A model generated the notes under the pieces. The model did no database searches. It was given only the letters and a program-made list of their open reading frames with translations, and was not told where the DNA came from. Both the position numbers and the translations under genes were made by a program. Shown here piece by piece: positions 42,401 to 49,709 of a stretch of DNA of 58,602 bases (position 1 is the stretch's first letter; each line of letters begins with the position of its first letter). Source of the stretch: Flavobacteriales bacterium (GTDB lineage: Bacteria; Bacteroidota; Bacteroidia; Flavobacteriales_E; Vicingaceae); NCBI GenBank assembly GCA_020435335.1, contig JAGQZT010000088.1, forward strand, positions 1 to 58,602, written 5' to 3'.

Positions 42401-43053
42401 CAACCGGAACGGGGCCTTCAACAGATTTCACACCGGGTACATCAACCGGTAAGTACTTGTATACCGAAGCATCGGGAACCTGTACCTTCCAGCAGGCTAA
42501 TCTGATCTCGCCATGTATCGACCTGACCAATGCCTCTTCAGCGTCTTTAAGTTTTGCGTATAACATGAGTGGAGCCAATATGGGTGAGTTGCATGTGGAT
42601 ATTTACATGAACGGATCCTGGATCAATGATATCACCACACCAATCACCGGTGATCAGGGTACTACCTGGAAGCAACGCTCGGAGCCTCTAACGGCATACC
42701 TGGGTAATGTGGTGAACTTCAGATTCCGTGGAATTACCGGAGGAGGATGGGCAAGCGATATTGCAATCGATGCGATCAGTGTGACCGGAACAACCGGTCT
42801 GGATGCAGTACCGGCAGGCCGTTCGCTGATCTTGTTCCCTAATCCGGCCAACGAGCAGCTGAGCATGATCGGATTACCGGCTCAAAGTACCGTAATGATC
42901 TACAATACACTCGGCGAGCTGGTAATGCAGCACATCGCATTAGGAAACGAAACACAAACAGACCTGAATATTTCTGATCTGGATAGTGGAGTTTACCTGG
43001 TACAGGTGCTTTCCGGTCAGGAAGTGATTACGAAGAAGTTCATTAAGGAGTAG
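39466..43053 (+). CDS. Secreted subtilisin-like (S8) protease with T9SS sorting domain
   Basis: A 1195-residue protein with signal peptide MKRISIILSAAIFLGSLGLHG, an N-terminal pro-region to about residue 210, and an S8 catalytic domain: D242 (VMLQDNSRLDEH), H267 (GDHGEHCGGT) and S435 (GTSMACPG). Several beta-sandwich domains follow, including one with INMTVTDPGSTVYNP and a fibronectin-like segment, a MAM/jelly-roll-like region (ISPCIDLTNASSASLSFAYN), and a T9SS type A tail (LFPNPANEQLSM ... SDLDSGVYLVQVLSGQEV). It should be exported by T9SS to the cell surface or medium. Substrate unknown; the catalytic Asp lacks the usual DTG (here DNS). Confidence 0.92.
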   Translation: MKRISIILSAAIFLGSLGLHGQNANQLKFKSGAHTPEQNVNPLSDNSKFDANELVNGSYYRIIQFKGIPTNEVKEALFAQGITLLQYIPTNAFMARVHQQANLNAAKDYDAVSIIPIASSFKLSKKLATQQYDDWAVQGNNIQLNAMAFEGIDQEIIRQALESVGANVKLINYANIAQLEIPQNKLTALYELPMFFYFEQVDAPGEPENLPGATDHRSNNIAMSYSSGLKYDGTGITVMLQDNSRLDEHIDYTGRFTDINSTQSGDHGEHCGGTIAGAGNIDPVARGMAYGADVLVYDWDNNNYNDVPNIYTNNNVTVTSKSYSNGTNAGYTSLAAQLDQQIRQMPNLNHVFSAGNANGGGTTAAGGQWYNITGGHKAGKNVITVANVTVNDVIATSSSRGPCEDGRIKPDISAVGTSVYSTMDPNGYQSMTGTSMACPGVAGIVTQLNHAYKDLNSGVHPPSGLIKATILNTADDLGNAGPDFIYGWGRINARRAFALLNNNNYLSSTISQGGNATHNITVPSGVAQLRVMVYWMDYEGATSASPALVNNINMTVTDPGSTVYNPWVLDPTPNATTLNLPAVRGVDNLNNMEQVTIDNPAAGTYTVSLNGFSIPQGPQTYYLVYEMVTSDVVLTYPIGGEGFDPAVDEKIRWDAFGNSGTFTLEYSDNNGSTWNTIASGISAAQRYYDWNVPNIVTGEALVRVTRGASSSQSHTMFSIIGVPTGLNVNWHCPDSMEVTWIPVTGATGYEVSLLGAKYMDSVGTAIGTNTLVIYAPSSQDHWWSVKSLGANNCVGRRAYAQFQGAGTFNCTLPVDIELTNAVPGNGSELKSCMSGNDFVSMDVTNNGTSTATNIPVHYQLNGGTVVNEVMLGPLSVGGTSNYTFTTQITPVAGANTLLIWNTMPGDGNSYNDTLSIQFNYSNASAQSLPWSEDFESFSSCGTASDCGATICTMINDFVNEPNGSSDDIDWRTDFGGTPSTGTGPSTDFTPGTSTGKYLYTEASGTCTFQQANLISPCIDLTNASSASLSFAYNMSGANMGELHVDIYMNGSWINDITTPITGDQGTTWKQRSEPLTAYLGNVVNFRFRGITGGGWASDIAIDAISVTGTTGLDAVPAGRSLILFPNPANEQLSMIGLPAQSTVMIYNTLGELVMQHIALGNETQTDLNISDLDSGVYLVQVLSGQEVITKKFIKE

Positions 43054-43075
43054 TGCTCAGGCACTACTCCTTAAT
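43042..43075. terminator. 15-bp perfect inverted repeat with TCAG loop at convergent gene ends
   Basis: Arms 43042-43056 and 43061-43075 are exact complements around TCAG. Each arm encodes the last codons (Ile-Lys-Glu-stop) of its gene: the subtilase on the plus strand and the lipoprotein on the minus strand. No U-tract; it likely acts as a shared 3'-end hairpin. Confidence 0.75.
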
Positions 43076-43615
43076 TGGAATGAGTTCGTATACCGGCTTA
43101 AAATAGCCTTTGTCAACAATCAGGTTGAATTCCTTCGGTTTGGGATTGATCACGAAGCTGTGTCCTCCATTGGGCTTCGGAACCCGGTTAATAGTGGTGA
43201 TGGCCCCAACATCATTTAGCAATTTCTCTTTGTTTTCGTCTTGATCAAAAAGGCCGTAAACGGTTAGGTTTCCGTTACTTTCCTTCCGGATAAGGCCCAC
43301 GGTCCAGGCAACTTCGCTGCGAACTTTAATGTTGATGATGTAATCCGATTGGTAGGTGTACAGTTGGCAGCTGTCGGATAAAAACATCCGCTGTCTTTTG
43401 GTGTCTTTGTTTTCGTAATAAGTCTCGGCAATAAGCAGGGTGTCGGAACTGATTTCCGCATCTTTTTCCAGCATTTTTATACGGTAAGTCCCCCTCAGGT
43501 CTTCCGGATAGGCCTGCAGCAGTTTTCCTTTTTTAGGTTGCGGGTTCTCAAATTCAATGGTTACACATGAGCTTAGGAATACGATACTCAGCAGGACGAT
43601 TAGCAATTTTTTCAT
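43064..43615 (-). CDS. Hypothetical lipoprotein
   Basis: A 183-residue protein with a type II signal peptide (MKKLLIVLLSIVFLSSC; lipobox LSSC). The mature part is beta-rich: GTYRIKMLEKDAEISSDTLL, LYTYQSDYIINIKVRSEVAW, LTVYGLFDQDENKE. No family recognised. Expected to be anchored in the inner or outer membrane. Its 3' end is shared with the convergent subtilase gene through the 15-bp inverted repeat, so the two transcripts would meet there. Confidence 0.75.
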   Translation of the reverse strand: MKKLLIVLLSIVFLSSCVTIEFENPQPKKGKLLQAYPEDLRGTYRIKMLEKDAEISSDTLLIAETYYENKDTKRQRMFLSDSCQLYTYQSDYIINIKVRSEVAWTVGLIRKESNGNLTVYGLFDQDENKEKLLNDVGAITTINRVPKPNGGHSFVINPKPKEFNLIVDKGYFKPVYELIPIKE

Positions 43616-43656
43616 AGAAACGGATTTTTATCAAAATTAAACAATTAAGTAATTGT

Positions 43657-43664
43657 TACATTTG
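43657..43664 (+). promoter_or_regulatory. -7 element of queE, leaderless geometry
   Basis: TACATTTG, then 5 bases (TAAGC) and ATG 43670. Same spacing as at 38207-38220; no clear TTG at -33. Confidence 0.6.
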
Positions 43665-43669
43665 TAAGC

Positions 43670-44323
43670 ATGATCAACCAGATTGAAAACATAAGCACAA
43701 CGGACAGCGAGCTGCTGTTGAAGGGTAAAAAGCTACCTGTTATGGAGGAGTTCTATTCCATTCAGGGAGAAGGCTACAATACCGGAAAGGCGGCCTATTT
43801 TATTCGTGTGGGGGGCTGTGATGTGGGTTGTCACTGGTGTGATGTGAAAGAAAGTTGGAACCCGAACCTGCATCCGTTAGTGGATGTGGATGCCGTGATC
43901 CGGAATGTGAAGGCCCAGCCGGCTAATGCCATTGTGATAACGGGAGGAGAACCCCTGCTTTATAACCTGAATTACCTGACGGACGAACTGGCCAAACAGC
44001 AGGTCGATATTTTCCTGGAAACATCCGGGGCACATCCTTTAACAGGAAGCTGGCACTGGATTTGTTTGTCTCCCAAGAAAAACCTGCCGCCATTGCCGGA
44101 GGTGTACAATAGGGCAGACGAATTGAAAGTTATTGTTTATAATAAGCATGATATCGAATGGGCGGAAGAACATGCGGCAAAAGTGAATGCCAACTGTAAA
44201 TTATATCTTCAGCCGGAGTGGAGCAACCGGGAAAAAGTACTCCCGATGATCATCGATTACGTGATGAACCATCCTCATTGGAACATCTCGTTGCAAACGC
44301 ACAAATACATGCAAATACCATAG
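43670..44323 (+). CDS. queE: 7-carboxy-7-deazaguanine synthase
   Basis: A 217-residue radical SAM enzyme of queuosine/7-deazaguanine biosynthesis. The cluster motif is GGCDVGCHWCDVKESW (CX3CX2C), preceded by EEFYSIQGEGYNTGKAA, and followed by ITGGEPLLYNL and the C-terminal HIDE-LKVIV pattern. It converts 6-carboxytetrahydropterin to CDG, leading to preQ0 and queuosine in tRNA. Length is right for the family. A -7 box lies 5 bases before the ATG. It is followed 7 bases later by the PorE-like gene, so they may be co-transcribed. Confidence 0.93.
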   Translation: MINQIENISTTDSELLLKGKKLPVMEEFYSIQGEGYNTGKAAYFIRVGGCDVGCHWCDVKESWNPNLHPLVDVDAVIRNVKAQPANAIVITGGEPLLYNLNYLTDELAKQQVDIFLETSGAHPLTGSWHWICLSPKKNLPPLPEVYNRADELKVIVYNKHDIEWAEEHAAKVNANCKLYLQPEWSNREKVLPMIIDYVMNHPHWNISLQTHKYMQIP

Positions 44324-44330
44324 ATGACGT

Positions 44331-46286
44331 ATGACAAAGTTTTACACGATATTCCTGTTGATGCTGGCCCTGCTTGCCGGTAGCTGCTCGGTGGCTCAGC
44401 CAACTTCCTATTCTTCGGCCAACAAGAAAGCCATCAAATTGTTCGAAGAAGGAAGATCCTACTACGATTCGAGGAACAATTCCCTGGCAGAATTGAGCCT
44501 GTTACAGGCCATTGCCAAAGATCCCAGTTTTGTGGAAGCCGAACTGATGCTGGCTTACGTGTATACCGATATGCGGGAGTATAAAAAAGCCCTTGAACAT
44601 TACAAACGTTGTATTCAGATCAATCCGAATTTCTTCCCGGAGATTTATGCCTCGGCAGCAGCAATGGAACTCAAGTACGGAAACTATGAAGAAGCTTTGG
44701 AGCACTTTGAGAAGTACCTGACTTTTACCGATTCTCCGCTCATGATGAAAGACCTGGCCTACGACGGAATCCGGGATTGCAAGTTTGCCATCGAAGCCCT
44801 GAAACATCCCGTACCTTTTGAACCGGTTAACATGGGAGAGGCCATAAACAGCCCGCTCCCCGAATATTATCCGGCTATCTCGGTCGACGGAAGGACTTTT
44901 CTGTATACCAGAAGATTAAACAGCGAAATGACCTACACCGGATTCAATGAGGATTTTTTTGTGAGCTACATGGATGGTGATTCCTGGGGGAAAAGCGTGA
45001 ACGTACGACCGATCAACAGCATGACCAACGAAGGAGCTCCGACCCTTTCGGCCAACGGACGTTTCCTGATCTTTACCTCTTGTGACAATCCGGTTGAAGG
45101 CTATGGTCAGGACCGGAAGGGCTATGGCAGTTGTGACCTGTTTTATGCCTACAGTGTCGGCGATAACTGGACCCGTCCCAAGAACCTCGGGCCAAAGATC
45201 AATACCCGAAACTGGGAAACCCAACCTTCCTTTTCTTCCGACGGTAAAACATTGTACTTTATCCGGGGAATCGGAAATGCATACAACAGACAACAAGACA
45301 TCTGGACCTGTGAACTGACTGATGACGGAACATGGACAACGCCCGTGAAGCTGAGCGACAAGATCAATACTCCGGGTGTTGAGGAATCGGTGTTTATTCA
45401 CCCGGATGGGAAAACCCTCTATTTCTCTTCCAACGGGCATCCCGGAATGGGAGGGCTCGATATTTTCATGAGTAAAAAAGATGAGAATGGCGAATGGTCT
45501 ACTCCCGTGAACCTCGGCTATCCGATCAACACCTACAACGATGAGAACAGCCTGCTGGTTCGTGCCGACGGGAAAATAGCCTACTTTGCATCCGATCGTG
45601 AAGGGGGATTCGGAGAACTGGATTTGTATCAGTTCGAACTGCCCGATGCGGTGAAACCGGAGCCGGTTAACTACCTGAAAGGAAAAGTGTTTGATGCCCA
45701 GACGAACAAACCGCTGGAAGCCAAATTCGAGCTGATCGACCTGGAGACCGGTCAACTGGTGGTTACTTCGCATTCCGACCCTTCTACGGGAGAATTCCTG
45801 GTGAGTCTGCCAATCAATAAAGAATATGCACTCAATGCCTCCAGCGACGGCTATTTGTTCTTTTCAGAGAACTTTGTCCTGAAAGGCGGTGACCTGACCA
45901 AGCCCTTCCAAAAGAATGCACCCATGCATAAAATTGAGGTGGGGAAATCGGTTGTCCTGAAAAACGTATTCTTTGATACCGATAAATTCGAACTCAAACC
46001 GAAGTCGAAAGTAGAACTCGATAAGCTGATCAGCTTCATGCAGAAAAATTCCACGGTAAAAATTGAACTGGGAGGACATACCGATAGTGTGGGGAATGCC
46101 AAGGCTAATCAAATCTTGTCCGACAACCGGGCCAAAGCGGTGTATGACTACCTGGTAGAAAAGGGGGTAGATAAAACACGGCTTACGACCAAAGGATATG
46201 GCGATACCACGCCGATTGCCGATAACGATACCGAAGCCGGAAGAGCAGAAAACAGAAGAACCGAATTTAAAATCATAGCGAAATAA
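44331..46286 (+). CDS. OmpA-family lipoprotein with TPR, beta-propeller and CRD domains (PorE-like)
   Basis: A 651-residue envelope lipoprotein: signal peptide ending LLALLAGSC (lipobox), TPR repeats to about residue 150 (AELSLLQAIAKDPSFVEAEL, YKRCIQINPNFFPEIY), a PD40/WD40-like propeller ~170-440 (AISVDGRTFLYTRR, PTLSANGRFLIFTS, PSFSSDGKTLYFIRG), a carboxypeptidase-regulatory-like fold ~445-530 (LKGKVFDAQTNKPLEAKFEL), and an OmpA peptidoglycan-binding domain ~545-650 (GGHTDSVGNAKANQILSDNR). This domain order is that of PorE, which links the T9SS outer-membrane part to peptidoglycan. Paralogues are frequent in the phylum, so orthology is not certain. Confidence 0.85.
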   Translation: MTKFYTIFLLMLALLAGSCSVAQPTSYSSANKKAIKLFEEGRSYYDSRNNSLAELSLLQAIAKDPSFVEAELMLAYVYTDMREYKKALEHYKRCIQINPNFFPEIYASAAAMELKYGNYEEALEHFEKYLTFTDSPLMMKDLAYDGIRDCKFAIEALKHPVPFEPVNMGEAINSPLPEYYPAISVDGRTFLYTRRLNSEMTYTGFNEDFFVSYMDGDSWGKSVNVRPINSMTNEGAPTLSANGRFLIFTSCDNPVEGYGQDRKGYGSCDLFYAYSVGDNWTRPKNLGPKINTRNWETQPSFSSDGKTLYFIRGIGNAYNRQQDIWTCELTDDGTWTTPVKLSDKINTPGVEESVFIHPDGKTLYFSSNGHPGMGGLDIFMSKKDENGEWSTPVNLGYPINTYNDENSLLVRADGKIAYFASDREGGFGELDLYQFELPDAVKPEPVNYLKGKVFDAQTNKPLEAKFELIDLETGQLVVTSHSDPSTGEFLVSLPINKEYALNASSDGYLFFSENFVLKGGDLTKPFQKNAPMHKIEVGKSVVLKNVFFDTDKFELKPKSKVELDKLISFMQKNSTVKIELGGHTDSVGNAKANQILSDNRAKAVYDYLVEKGVDKTRLTTKGYGDTTPIADNDTEAGRAENRRTEFKIIAK

Positions 46287-46297
46287 ATCAACTCATC

Positions 46298-46852
46298 ATG
46301 AAAACTAAACTTATACCGATTAGCTTCCTGGCAGCAATTGTCCTGTTGGTAGGATGTTCCAGAGATGTAACAACTGTCAATATCGAAAAAGAATCGATCG
46401 AGCATTTGATCGATGAATACGACGATTGCCAATCCTCAGCCGAAAATGCCTTAAGCTGTAAGGATTTTACGGCCAAGGCCATTTCCAAATACTATGGCGT
46501 AGAAGACCTGATGGTAGAAGGAAAATACATCAATTACGATGAGATCTACGACTTTGTGGACGGCAGTGACGCCTGGAGAAATTACGGCAAAGCCAGCCGG
46601 CAGGTGGTATTGGATAATGCTCAGAAATTTGCCAATGAAGGGGTGCCCGTGATTGCGATCAACACCAGCGATGACAATAAATTTGTGGTGCTGATTATCG
46701 AAGGAGAACAATCAAAATCATCCAAGTGGGGCGTGAATGTTCCGAATTGTGCGGCCTTTTTTCCGAAAAATGGTCCGGAGCCGTTCATAAATAAGACTTT
46801 AAACTATGCCTGGAGTTCTCCGGATGGTGTGGAGATCTGGGTTCGAAACTAA
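46298..46852 (+). CDS. Lipoprotein with a possible papain-like (NlpC/amidase) fold
   Basis: A 184-residue protein with lipobox LLVGC after a hydrophobic signal. Pattern of the mature part: an early Cys in ALSCKDFTAKAISKYYG, a central YDEIYDFVDGSDAWRNYGKA, a strand KFVVLIIEGEQSKSSKWGVN and VPNCAAFFPKNGPEP, then NYAWSSPDGVEIWVR. This resembles cysteine amidase/NlpC-P60-type proteins, where a Cys opens a helix and a His starts the following strand. The expected His appears replaced (NKFVVL), so activity is doubtful. Assignment is tentative. It lies in a tight plus-strand run between the PorE-like gene and the DUF2279 gene. Confidence 0.55.
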   Translation: MKTKLIPISFLAAIVLLVGCSRDVTTVNIEKESIEHLIDEYDDCQSSAENALSCKDFTAKAISKYYGVEDLMVEGKYINYDEIYDFVDGSDAWRNYGKASRQVVLDNAQKFANEGVPVIAINTSDDNKFVVLIIEGEQSKSSKWGVNVPNCAAFFPKNGPEPFINKTLNYAWSSPDGVEIWVRN

Positions 46853-46858
46853 GTATTC

Positions 46859-47737
46859 TTGAAACACACCTGCATAACGCTGTTCCTGCTGTTTAGCTTG
46901 TTAAACGGCATCCATGCCCAGTTGGATACGCTGAACAAGCAACGATTAACCACGGTTGTGGCTGTCGAAGCGGTAGGATATTCCAGCATCATGTCGGGCT
47001 TGTATTACCTCTGGTATAAGGATGAGCCAAGCTCGGGGTTTCATACGCTCAATGACAACACCAGCTGGCAGCAGATGGATAAGGTTGGTCACGGTGTTAC
47101 CTCTTATTATACCGGTATGGCAGGCTATGAGGCGTTGCGCTGGAGTGGTGTTTCCAAAACCAAATCCCTGCTTTTCGGCGGAACCATCGGTCTCTTTTTT
47201 TTAACGTCCGTGGAGGTGCTCGACGGCTTTTCAGCGTCATGGGGATATTCCTGGGGTGATGTTGCCGCCAATACCACCGGAACCGCCTTGTTTATCGGGC
47301 AACAACTGGCCTGGGATGAACAACGGTTTTTGCTGAAATTCTCTTACCACAATTCCAGGTATGCCGAAATGCGCCCCAGTTTGCTGGGAGAGAACCTGCC
47401 TCAAAAAATGCTCAAGGATTACAACGGCCAAACCTACTGGTTGAGTGCCAATATAGCTTCTTTTTTGGGCGATCAGACCCGTTTCCCGAAATGGTTGAAC
47501 GTGGCTTTCGGTTATGGAGCTGATGGAATGGTTGGCTCCATCGAAAATACGATGCATCCCGAAATAGAACGTTACCGGCAGTACTACGTCAGCCTGGATG
47601 TGGATCTGACACGCATCAAGACCAAAAGCAAGTTTTTCAATACGGTTTTGGGAGCGTTCGGGTTCATCAAATTTCCTATGCCAACCCTCGAAATCAATCA
47701 GGGGAGAGCCAATAAATTTTACGTGATTTATTTCTGA
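46859..47737 (+). CDS. DUF2279/YfiM-family envelope protein
   Basis: A 292-residue protein starting at a TTG codon; the in-frame stop just upstream (46850-46852) and the signal peptide (KHTCITLFLLFSLLNGIHAQ) leave no ATG choice. The core MDKVGHGVTSYYTGMAGYEA, with the His seen in YfiM, then LLFGGTIGLFFLTSVEVLDG and WGYSWGDVAANTTGTALFIG, match DUF2279, an outer-membrane-associated family of unknown function. The C-terminal part (YWLSANIASFL...FGYGADGMVGS) looks beta-rich. It starts 6 bases after the lipoprotein gene stop. Confidence 0.8.
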   Translation: MKHTCITLFLLFSLLNGIHAQLDTLNKQRLTTVVAVEAVGYSSIMSGLYYLWYKDEPSSGFHTLNDNTSWQQMDKVGHGVTSYYTGMAGYEALRWSGVSKTKSLLFGGTIGLFFLTSVEVLDGFSASWGYSWGDVAANTTGTALFIGQQLAWDEQRFLLKFSYHNSRYAEMRPSLLGENLPQKMLKDYNGQTYWLSANIASFLGDQTRFPKWLNVAFGYGADGMVGSIENTMHPEIERYRQYYVSLDVDLTRIKTKSKFFNTVLGAFGFIKFPMPTLEINQGRANKFYVIYF

Positions 47738-47780
47738 TCGCGCTACGGTTTCAAAGCGGGAATTATTTATATTTACATCA

Positions 47781-49709
47781 ATGTGTGGCATTGTCGGAAT
47801 AGTAACCAAAAGCAGGGAACAAAAAGGAAAAATTGATGATGCGGTACAAACACTCCATCAAAGAGGACCCGATCATCAGTCCGCCGTTTCGTTTCAGCAA
47901 TTGGCTTTAGGACATGCCCGCTTATCGATCATCGATACATCGGAAGACGCTCAACAGCATTTTTTTGATGACAGTAAAAGTTACGTGATTGTTTTCAATG
48001 GTGAAATTTACAATTACAGGGAGTTGAAAACGAACCTCGAGCAGGAAGGAGTTGTTTTTAAAACCACTTCGGATACGGAAGTGCTTCTGAACCTTTACAT
48101 CCGTTACGGTGAAGATTGCCTGGAAAAACTCAACGGGTTTTTCGCGTTTGCGGTTTACGATAAAGAAAACAAGAGTCTGTTCGTGGCCCGTGATCGCATG
48201 GGAATTAAGCCCTTGTTGTATTATTTCGACGGGACGGATTTGATCTTTGCTTCGGAGATGAAAGCCATCCTGCAGTTTTCAATCGATAAGCAGATTGATC
48301 AGGTTAGCTTGTTCAATTACCTGCAATTCAATTACATTCCGTCACAGCATACCATTTTAACTCATGTTAAACGTTTAAAACCGGGAAGTTTTATCCGGAT
48401 AGATGATCTGCAGTCCATCGAAAAGGTTGAAGAACAGACCTATTACCGGATTCCGTTCAACGAAAAGGAAACCATTCAAAAGAATGCGTTCAACTACGAT
48501 AAATCGAAGGAGATGCTCCGTAACCTGCTGGATGATGCTGTTCGGAAAAGGCTGGTAGCCGATGTGCCTGTAGGGACTTTCCTCAGTGGAGGGGTAGATT
48601 CTTCCATTATCAGCACACTGGCCAGGCGGCATAAAGACGACCTGAATACGTTTAGCATCGGTTATGCCGATGAACCGTTTTTTGACGAGAGTGATTTTGC
48701 GGATTCAGTCGCCCGGAAAATCGGGAGTAAGCACCACGTATTTAAACTTATGAATAAGGAACTTTACGAGCATCTGAATGATATCCTGGATTACATCGAC
48801 GAGCCTTTTGCCGACTCATCGGCCATCGCGGTGTATTTGCTCAGTAAATATACGAAGCAGCATGTAACCGTGGCGTTGTCGGGCGACGGAGCCGATGAGA
48901 TGTTTTCGGGTTATAATAAGCACCTGGCGGACTTCAGAGCCCGGCACCCCGGAGTGAAAGAATCGATCGTGAAAACCGGTTACCCGCTTTGGAAGAAATT
49001 ACCCAAATCACGAAATTCCAAATTTTCCAACCTGAACCGGCAGTTCTATAAATTCAGTCTGGGAGCCAACCTGAGCAACAAGGAACGCTATTGGAAATGG
49101 GCATCGGTGATCGGTGAAGAGAGTGCCAATTACCTCCTGAAAGAAGAACTGGTTTTTAATCCGCAGCGCCTCAGTGATGCAGCATTCGAATACAAGAAAC
49201 GAAAAGACGAATTACTCAAATACATTCGAAAGGAAGGAGATTTGAACGATGTACTGTATACCGATATGCACATGGTACTTTGCAATGATATGCTCCGGAA
49301 AGTGGATAGCATGAGTATGGCTAACAGCCTGGAAGTGAGGACTCCTTTCCTGGATCACCGCCTGGTTAATTATGCATTCAGTCTGCCCAGGGCGTTCAAA
49401 ATCAATGCCGATATGAAGAAGAAGATTTTGCAGGATACCTTTCGGGACGACCTGCCGGATGAAGTATATAACAGGCCCAAGCATGGTTTTGAAGTGCCGC
49501 TGTTGGGTTGGTTCCGGAATGAATTGAGAGGTGTTATTGAAAACGATTTATTGAGTGATGCTTTCATTGCCCGGCAGGGCATTTTCAATCCTTCGGCGAT
49601 AAAAGATTTATTGGATCAGCTGTATTCGAACGATCCTGAGGATAGTCCGGCAACCGTATGGGCGTTGATCGTGTTTAACAGCTGGTGGAAAAAATACATG
49701 ATGGAATAA
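47781..49709 (+). CDS. asnB: Asparagine synthase (glutamine-hydrolysing)
   Basis: A 642-residue two-domain enzyme. The class II glutamine amidotransferase domain begins MCGIVGIVTK (Cys2 nucleophile after Met removal) with HARLSIIDTSEDAQQ and FNGEIYNYREL. The synthetase domain has the PP-loop FLSGGVDSSIIS, then FSIGY, ALSGDGADEMFSGY and LEVRTPFLDHRLV. In capsule or LPS operons such enzymes often amidate sugar acids rather than make free asparagine; here it opens an exopolysaccharide operon, which favours that. TATATTTA lies 5 bases before the ATG, another leaderless-like geometry. The stop overlaps the next start (TAATG). Confidence 0.93.
   Translation: MCGIVGIVTKSREQKGKIDDAVQTLHQRGPDHQSAVSFQQLALGHARLSIIDTSEDAQQHFFDDSKSYVIVFNGEIYNYRELKTNLEQEGVVFKTTSDTEVLLNLYIRYGEDCLEKLNGFFAFAVYDKENKSLFVARDRMGIKPLLYYFDGTDLIFASEMKAILQFSIDKQIDQVSLFNYLQFNYIPSQHTILTHVKRLKPGSFIRIDDLQSIEKVEEQTYYRIPFNEKETIQKNAFNYDKSKEMLRNLLDDAVRKRLVADVPVGTFLSGGVDSSIISTLARRHKDDLNTFSIGYADEPFFDESDFADSVARKIGSKHHVFKLMNKELYEHLNDILDYIDEPFADSSAIAVYLLSKYTKQHVTVALSGDGADEMFSGYNKHLADFRARHPGVKESIVKTGYPLWKKLPKSRNSKFSNLNRQFYKFSLGANLSNKERYWKWASVIGEESANYLLKEELVFNPQRLSDAAFEYKKRKDELLKYIRKEGDLNDVLYTDMHMVLCNDMLRKVDSMSMANSLEVRTPFLDHRLVNYAFSLPRAFKINADMKKKILQDTFRDDLPDEVYNRPKHGFEVPLLGWFRNELRGVIENDLLSDAFIARQGIFNPSAIKDLLDQLYSNDPEDSPATVWALIVFNSWWKKYMME

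Noticed and set aside
44916..45773. A 285-codon open frame antisense to the PorE-like gene
   Set aside because: Shadow of the propeller-coding region; no signal peptide or known motif.
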